A stretch of DNA of 19,543 nucleotides from an uncultured Bacteroidota bacterium (GTDB taxonomy: Bacteria; Bacteroidota; Bacteroidia; NS11-12g; UBA955), in assembly GCA_903959115.1 (NCBI GenBank), contig CAJBVU010000319.1:1-19543 (forward strand), written 5' to 3'. Position numbers and translations under genes: made by a program. Shown here one piece after another: positions 15,348 through 19,543 of the stretch. Position 1 is the first letter of the stretch. The number at the start of each line of letters is the position of its first letter. The notes beneath the pieces were generated by a model, which had not been told where the DNA came from, searched no databases, and saw only the letters and a program-made list of their open reading frames with translations.

Positions 15348-16253
15348 ATGCCAATCATCCCTACTCCAACATTAATCGCCGAGGGCAACGAAAGAGCCAT
15401 CGCTAGGGCAATTAGTTGGGTAGAGAACCAACATCCGCAATCGATGGAATTGCTGGAGCAACTCGAAGGCAACTGTCCGATTATTGGCGTGACTGGCCCT
15501 CCGGGTGCCGGAAAAAGCAGCTTGGTGAACGCATTGGTGTTGCACTGGAGTTCAAAAGGATTAAAAACAGCCATTGTAGCCGTTGACCCCTCATCCCCAT
15601 TCAACCTTGGTTCCCTATTGGGCGATCGTTTGCGCATGCCAGGCCTATTCCTTGACCCCAAAGTATTTATTCGCAGCTTATCAGCCAGAGGTTCTTTGGG
15701 TGGCCTTAGCGCGAGTATTATTGAAGTGTGCGATATCCTAAAACACGCCAAATTTGATAGAATCATCATAGAAACCGTAGGTGTAGGTCAGAGTGAAATC
15801 GAAATTGCCGGAATCGCCGATACTACCTTAGTCGTGACCGTACCAGAAAGCGGCGACGAGGTACAGACAATGAAAAGCGGTGTGATGGAAATCGCAGATA
15901 TTTTCGTAGTCAACAAGAGCGACAGAGAAGGTGCAGAAGCATTTGCCAATCATTTAAAAAAGCTAGCCCATTACAAATCAACCAGTGACGGTTGGGAAAT
16001 TCCCGTAATTAACACAGTGGCAACCGATGGAACAGGGATTCAAGCTTTGAGCGATGCGATTTCGACTCATCTAGAAACGCAAAACAACATTCACAATCTC
16101 AGCAATCTATTTGCCGAACGTGCCTTTCGATTGATTCAACGTCAAAAAATGAAAAGTATCCCATTGAATCAGCTGAAGAAAGAAATTGCAATTGAATTAG
16201 ATAAAGGCCTGTTCAACCTCTATCGTTTTGCCAAAAAATACTACAATAATTAG
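15348..16253 (+). CDS. meaB: MeaB/ArgK-family methylmalonyl-CoA mutase-associated GTPase
   Basis: 301 residues. G3E-class P-loop GTPase with Walker A GPPGAGKS (50-57), VDPSSPF (79-85), switch region ETVGVGQSE (142-150), and the guanine-specificity motif NKSD (189-192). The C-terminal helices (from about 235) form the dimerisation arm in known structures. MeaB loads and protects the adenosylcobalamin cofactor of methylmalonyl-CoA mutase or related acyl-CoA mutases. It is a little shorter than the E. coli homologue, mainly at the N-terminus, but all G motifs are intact. No mutase gene is in the window. The ATG at 15348 is 34 bases after tsaD. The stop at 16251-16253 overlaps the stop of the convergent minus-strand gene. 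Confidence 0.94.
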   Translation: MPIIPTPTLIAEGNERAIARAISWVENQHPQSMELLEQLEGNCPIIGVTGPPGAGKSSLVNALVLHWSSKGLKTAIVAVDPSSPFNLGSLLGDRLRMPGLFLDPKVFIRSLSARGSLGGLSASIIEVCDILKHAKFDRIIIETVGVGQSEIEIAGIADTTLVVTVPESGDEVQTMKSGVMEIADIFVVNKSDREGAEAFANHLKKLAHYKSTSDGWEIPVINTVATDGTGIQALSDAISTHLETQNNIHNLSNLFAERAFRLIQRQKMKSIPLNQLKKEIAIELDKGLFNLYRFAKKYYNN

Positions 16254-18679
16254 TGTTGGATTTGAACCAATGCCGTGGCATTGCCCATGCGCAAGGTGTA
16301 AATTCCCGATGCGAGATCTTTTACTGAAATCGAAACCGTATCCGCATTTACCTGTCCGTTTAACATCGTAACGCCAGTCATTGAAACCAATTGCCAAGTA
16401 TTATTTCTGTAAGCGCCCAATCCTGTAACATTGAGTTGATTTGATGCTGGATTCGGATACAAATTCAAGCTGCCCTTAATCACCTTCACTGATGCCGTCT
16501 TATCAACCAACGTCACTGCGCAATTCTTAGACCTCGCTTGCCATTTGCTATCGTAATCAACCATCGCGATATTATTAATCACCGTCTTCAATGGCAATGT
16601 CTGATAGGTCTCAACACGATACATTACATAACCTACACTACCTATTGGATTGGCTTCAAATGAACTCAAATTTGCTTCAGGAAAATCAACGACCAACACT
16701 CTACCCTGTTCGATGCAATAATTTGCTTTATTTGGATAAAAAGATGTCAGCACCAAGCGGGACAATGGCAAGTTAGCGTCCAATGTGTCCACCATAACTA
16801 CACGCTTCACTAGGGATCCACTCACATTCCTAAAGTCAACGCGATACTGCCACTGCTTCTGACGGTAATCAACGGTTCCCTCTTCGATATTCGATTTCTG
16901 CACCGTTACCAAACCACCTCTACGACTCAAACTCAATTGCAACGTATCATTATTGTCTTTGGTATCGACATCTTTCTGAGTCAGTCCGGTTCCGGATTTA
17001 ACCATAAACTTAAAGTTGTCTGCATCTTGAGCCGTCAATGGAATTGCAGTTGAAATCACGATGACTTGTTCTCCAAAAGCGGCCAAATTACTCAGTGAAT
17101 AGATGGCTTCATTGTTGGCATAATTGTCTGGCATCGGCTCGGATTGGAATGCTGAAATATCCGACCCATGTTGAATATGTACAGTCCCGTTAGTAATTGC
17201 TGTGCCTCCATGATTTGCGATTTTCACAATCACTTTCACTTCGTCGCCCGCTTTTGCCCCTGCCGGGATAATTGCATTCATTCCCAACTGAACATCCACA
17301 ATCGATGGCAATTGGTAGTAACCCAAACTCACATAACTATAAACGCCTTTTCTAATTCTTGCCGTGTTATTGCCTAAGCAAACACCATATAAATGCTTTC
17401 CAGGATTGGTTGAAAGATCATAATCTCCAGCAGGCATCGCCATTGTAAAGTGTCCGCTAGAATCGGTAACAGCAAAATAGACTGTACCTGAAACTTTATT
17501 TACCATTCTCACCAATTGGTTCGATAGTCCAATTTCAGCATCGTCTTTTACGCAATTCGAATTGACATCATAAAATAGATCACCATACAAATTCCCAGAT
17601 TCAGATTCGATTTTTGAGAAATATTGCAGATCGGTATTGAGTTCGGTAAAATCGCCCCAAATGAAGGCACCATCGCCGCGCTGACCTAGGTTAAAGGATC
17701 CGTTGATACGGTTGCCTGTAAATCTCAATGAAGCACCATCATAGACTAATAATGATGTTCCGTTGCCATTTTTTACAAAAGAACCCCCAATCAATAGATC
17801 GGTACCGGCGCCCATTAATGTTGTGGGTGAGCTGATGCTAAAAGAATCGAATCCGATTGGACTTGCCCAAGTACCTTGGAAAATAGAAATCTGTTTATCG
17901 CCCGTTACATTTTTTCCTAATGCGGCAATTTTATTATTGAAAACTCCCAATTCTAATACCTCGCCTTTGAAAGGACTTCCTACACCACCCCAACCGCCAT
18001 TGGCCGCTGTAAAGTAAGCGATATTGCCTGTACTAGACCCTGCAAAAGTCTGAAAATCCCCACCTATATAAAGGCGATTCCCCACTACAGCCAAAGTGCG
18101 AATCACACCATCTGTACCCTGAGCGGTTCCACTATTACCTAGGTAAGACCAAGATTTCCCGTTGTATGCAGCGATGTTTTGTACTGGATTTCCGTTCACC
18201 GTGTTATCGAACAACCCGGCTACAATCAGCTTATCGTCGAAAACGGTCATTGCAATGATCCCGTTGTTCCTGGTATCCACAACACCTATTTCGGCCACCC
18301 ATTTCAGGCCATCCCATTTATACAAATGACTTACTGGCACATCGGCATCACGTTCTGCATTTGCCATGTAAGCGGCAGCATACATCGTATCGTGATACAA
18401 AGCAATTGAATGGAAATTATACGTTCCTTTTACGGTTTTTACAGGTGATGGGGTTGTTAATCCTGGATAATAGCTCCAACTAACACCATTCCAGCGAGCC
18501 ATTGTAAAATCGTTAATCTCTGCGGTTGAGGTTTCTTCGAAAAGTGCTAGGTACTCGTTCCCCGCGGCATAAGATGCAACAACCCGGGCTGGTAAACCAG
18601 ATCCCAATGGTTGCAACACCTGCGCCTGTGCGGAAACACACAGGATGCATAGCACTGCCAACAAAGACTGAACTCTCAT
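16250..18679 (-). CDS. Secreted propeller/SdrD-B/DUF7619 protein with T9SS type A sorting domain
   Basis: 809 residues from the ATG at 18677-18679, chosen because a signal peptide (MRVQSLLAVLCILCVSAQAQ) begins there; the longer frame to 18796 adds 39 residues overlapping the upstream gene. Residues 20-355 hold about six propeller-like repeats, each with a (Y/F/W)-x-G-x-x-W-type strand (RWNGVSW, KWDGLKW, AYNGKSW, YFTAANGGW, IFQGTW, VYDGAS) at about 45-58 residue spacing, with LYIGGDF-type strands between. Residues 361-425 resemble an SdrD B-like/CNA-B fold (GNLYGDLFYDVNSNCVKDDAEIGLSN, partial quote of the calcium-type loop NSNCVKDD). Residues about 590-725 resemble the DUF7619/DUF11-like module. 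The last 75 residues are a type A domain (NLYPNPASNQLNV ... ASGIYTLRM). It is exported by the T9SS and anchored or released at the surface. Function is otherwise unknown. Confidence 0.88.
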   Translation of the reverse strand: MRVQSLLAVLCILCVSAQAQVLQPLGSGLPARVVASYAAGNEYLALFEETSTAEINDFTMARWNGVSWSYYPGLTTPSPVKTVKGTYNFHSIALYHDTMYAAAYMANAERDADVPVSHLYKWDGLKWVAEIGVVDTRNNGIIAMTVFDDKLIVAGLFDNTVNGNPVQNIAAYNGKSWSYLGNSGTAQGTDGVIRTLAVVGNRLYIGGDFQTFAGSSTGNIAYFTAANGGWGGVGSPFKGEVLELGVFNNKIAALGKNVTGDKQISIFQGTWASPIGFDSFSISSPTTLMGAGTDLLIGGSFVKNGNGTSLLVYDGASLRFTGNRINGSFNLGQRGDGAFIWGDFTELNTDLQYFSKIESESGNLYGDLFYDVNSNCVKDDAEIGLSNQLVRMVNKVSGTVYFAVTDSSGHFTMAMPAGDYDLSTNPGKHLYGVCLGNNTARIRKGVYSYVSLGYYQLPSIVDVQLGMNAIIPAGAKAGDEVKVIVKIANHGGTAITNGTVHIQHGSDISAFQSEPMPDNYANNEAIYSLSNLAAFGEQVIVISTAIPLTAQDADNFKFMVKSGTGLTQKDVDTKDNNDTLQLSLSRRGGLVTVQKSNIEEGTVDYRQKQWQYRVDFRNVSGSLVKRVVMVDTLDANLPLSRLVLTSFYPNKANYCIEQGRVLVVDFPEANLSSFEANPIGSVGYVMYRVETYQTLPLKTVINNIAMVDYDSKWQARSKNCAVTLVDKTASVKVIKGSLNLYPNPASNQLNVTGLGAYRNNTWQLVSMTGVTMLNGQVNADTVSISVKDLASGIYTLRMGNATALVQIQH

Positions 18680-18719
18680 CCCATGCAATTTATACCATAT
18701 AAAACACTTTTTCTTCACT

Positions 18720-19543
18720 TTATTGAATTCTCCACGAATAATGTGCTGACAATCCCAACGACCAGCCCCTTGGCTGCAAGGCAGCATTCGGAACATACAT
18801 TGAGGTTAACATTGACTGAGCATTGAATCGCAATCCAATGGCATGACTATAATTGAGGCGTTTTTCAACTCCCACGGCAACACGAGCACCCCAAATCCAT
18901 TTTCTAAAGTTCGATGCCTGCTGCGCAGTTTGTAATAATGTTTGATAATCCAATGTCTGCGCACCGGTTGATACAGATAATTTATTGGCTTGCAACAACA
19001 CCTCAGGTGTAATTGAATATTGTTTTGTAATTGGGAAATAACCCACATAACCCACAGGCACAGAAATCATCGAATAGGTGGTCTGAGAATTAAATTTCAC
19101 TTGCGGACCCAAGCCCAAATACCCAAAAATAGGATAGTAACCCAAGGCATCAGGATTATTGCCTGGAATCACCGTTGCCGGCATGCTATCTCTAAAGTCG
19201 AACCGCTGCTGCGTGCGATTCTCTGCATACGCCAAACCCACTTTTACTGCGTGATTCTTTGTAATTTGGTATACACTGGAAATATTGATGCGACCTGCAC
19301 TCAAAGCAAATTCGCCATCTTTCATGTGATTGAAATAATTTTTGTGTACGTATTTCGATAAGTCCGCCGTGCTGCGATACATCAAACCAGTTTGATTCGC
19401 ATCAACACCAGCTTCAATAATCCAACGACCCAATAATTTATCTGATTTCTTGTCGCTAGACCATGCCAACTGATCGGCTGATGTGCGAGACACCGAATTG
19501 GGATTCACCGCGCCTTCAGTTTCCATGGATTCGATGCCAAATG
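18720..19543 (-). CDS. Outer-membrane beta-barrel protein, N-terminus beyond the window
   Basis: The frame is open to the window edge, with residues FGIES before the Met at 19526, and stops at 18720-18722. The visible 273 residues are alternating-strand barrel sequence: RWIIEAGVDANQTGL, EFALSAGRINISSVYQITKN, HAVKVGLAYAENRTQQRFDF, YSMISVPVGYVGYFPITKQ and a final LGLSAHYSWRIQ. No signal peptide follows the first Met, so that Met is unlikely to be the true start. Bacteroidota encode many proteins with an N-terminal soluble and single-membrane segment joined to such a barrel; this may be one, but the deciding part is missing. The T9SS propeller gene begins 40 bases downstream, so they are probably co-transcribed. 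Confidence 0.75.
   Translation of the reverse strand, partial: FGIESMETEGAVNPNSVSRTSADQLAWSSDKKSDKLLGRWIIEAGVDANQTGLMYRSTADLSKYVHKNYFNHMKDGEFALSAGRINISSVYQITKNHAVKVGLAYAENRTQQRFDFRDSMPATVIPGNNPDALGYYPIFGYLGLGPQVKFNSQTTYSMISVPVGYVGYFPITKQYSITPEVLLQANKLSVSTGAQTLDYQTLLQTAQQASNFRKWIWGARVAVGVEKRLNYSHAIGLRFNAQSMLTSMYVPNAALQPRGWSLGLSAHYSWRIQ

Noticed and set aside
15332..15769. 145-codon minus-strand open frame opposite meaB
   Set aside because: Antisense to the intact GTPase motifs; composition is that of a shadow frame.
18680..18796. 39-residue N-terminal extension of the T9SS propeller protein
   Set aside because: It overlaps the upstream barrel gene and precedes a clear signal peptide.

Overview
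The window looks like a piece of a Bacteroidota chromosome, and base 1 is probably the physical end of an assembled contig. The evidence for Bacteroidota is a PorP/SprF-family type IX secretion (T9SS) protein, two large secreted proteins with T9SS C-terminal sorting domains (one type B, one type A), a Bacteroidota-type TonB-plug/beta-barrel receptor, a DUF3127 protein, and several sequences upstream of genes that match the Bacteroidota -7 promoter element TAnnTTTG. I cannot name the order or genus. No tRNA, rRNA, CRISPR array, insertion sequence or phage gene is visible, and no gene-free stretch exceeds 300 bases.

Layout. Bases 1-142 are a perfect zero-spacer palindrome that fuses an inverted copy onto a 5'-truncated DUF4159 gene (plus strand, to 576); this looks like a fold-back artefact. 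From 732 to 5596 (minus) there is a two-gene cassette: a 1163-residue PKD-repeat adhesin-like protein with a type B sorting domain, and 5 bases downstream a PorP/SprF protein that carries an extra C-terminal SPOR-like domain. A likely terminator for this unit lies at 597-641. From 5701 to 6087 (minus) is a DUF3127 protein with an SSB-like acidic tail and its own promoter. From 6149 to about 14264 (minus) lie, in transcription order, a very large TamB-like protein, an orphan MacB/FtsX-type permease, and an outer-membrane receptor-like beta-barrel. Divergent from tamB, and only about 20 bases away, start tsaD and then meaB (plus, 14285-16253). From 16250 to the window end (minus) are a type A T9SS-secreted propeller protein and the C-terminal part of an outer-membrane beta-barrel protein; the propeller gene runs tail-to-tail into meaB with interlocked stop codons.

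How it fits together. Most genes serve the cell envelope: T9SS export and surface display (adhesin plus PorP/SprF partner, propeller protein), outer-membrane assembly or lipid transport (TamB), an envelope permease, and outer-membrane barrels. The plus-strand pair is housekeeping: tRNA t6A modification (TsaD) and a chaperone GTPase for B12-dependent acyl-CoA mutases (MeaB). I see no clearly new system. The items most worth a second look are the PorP/SprF-SPOR fusion paired with its adhesin, the SSB-like DUF3127 protein, the crowded tamB/tsaD divergent start region with non-ATG starts, and the contig-end palindrome.
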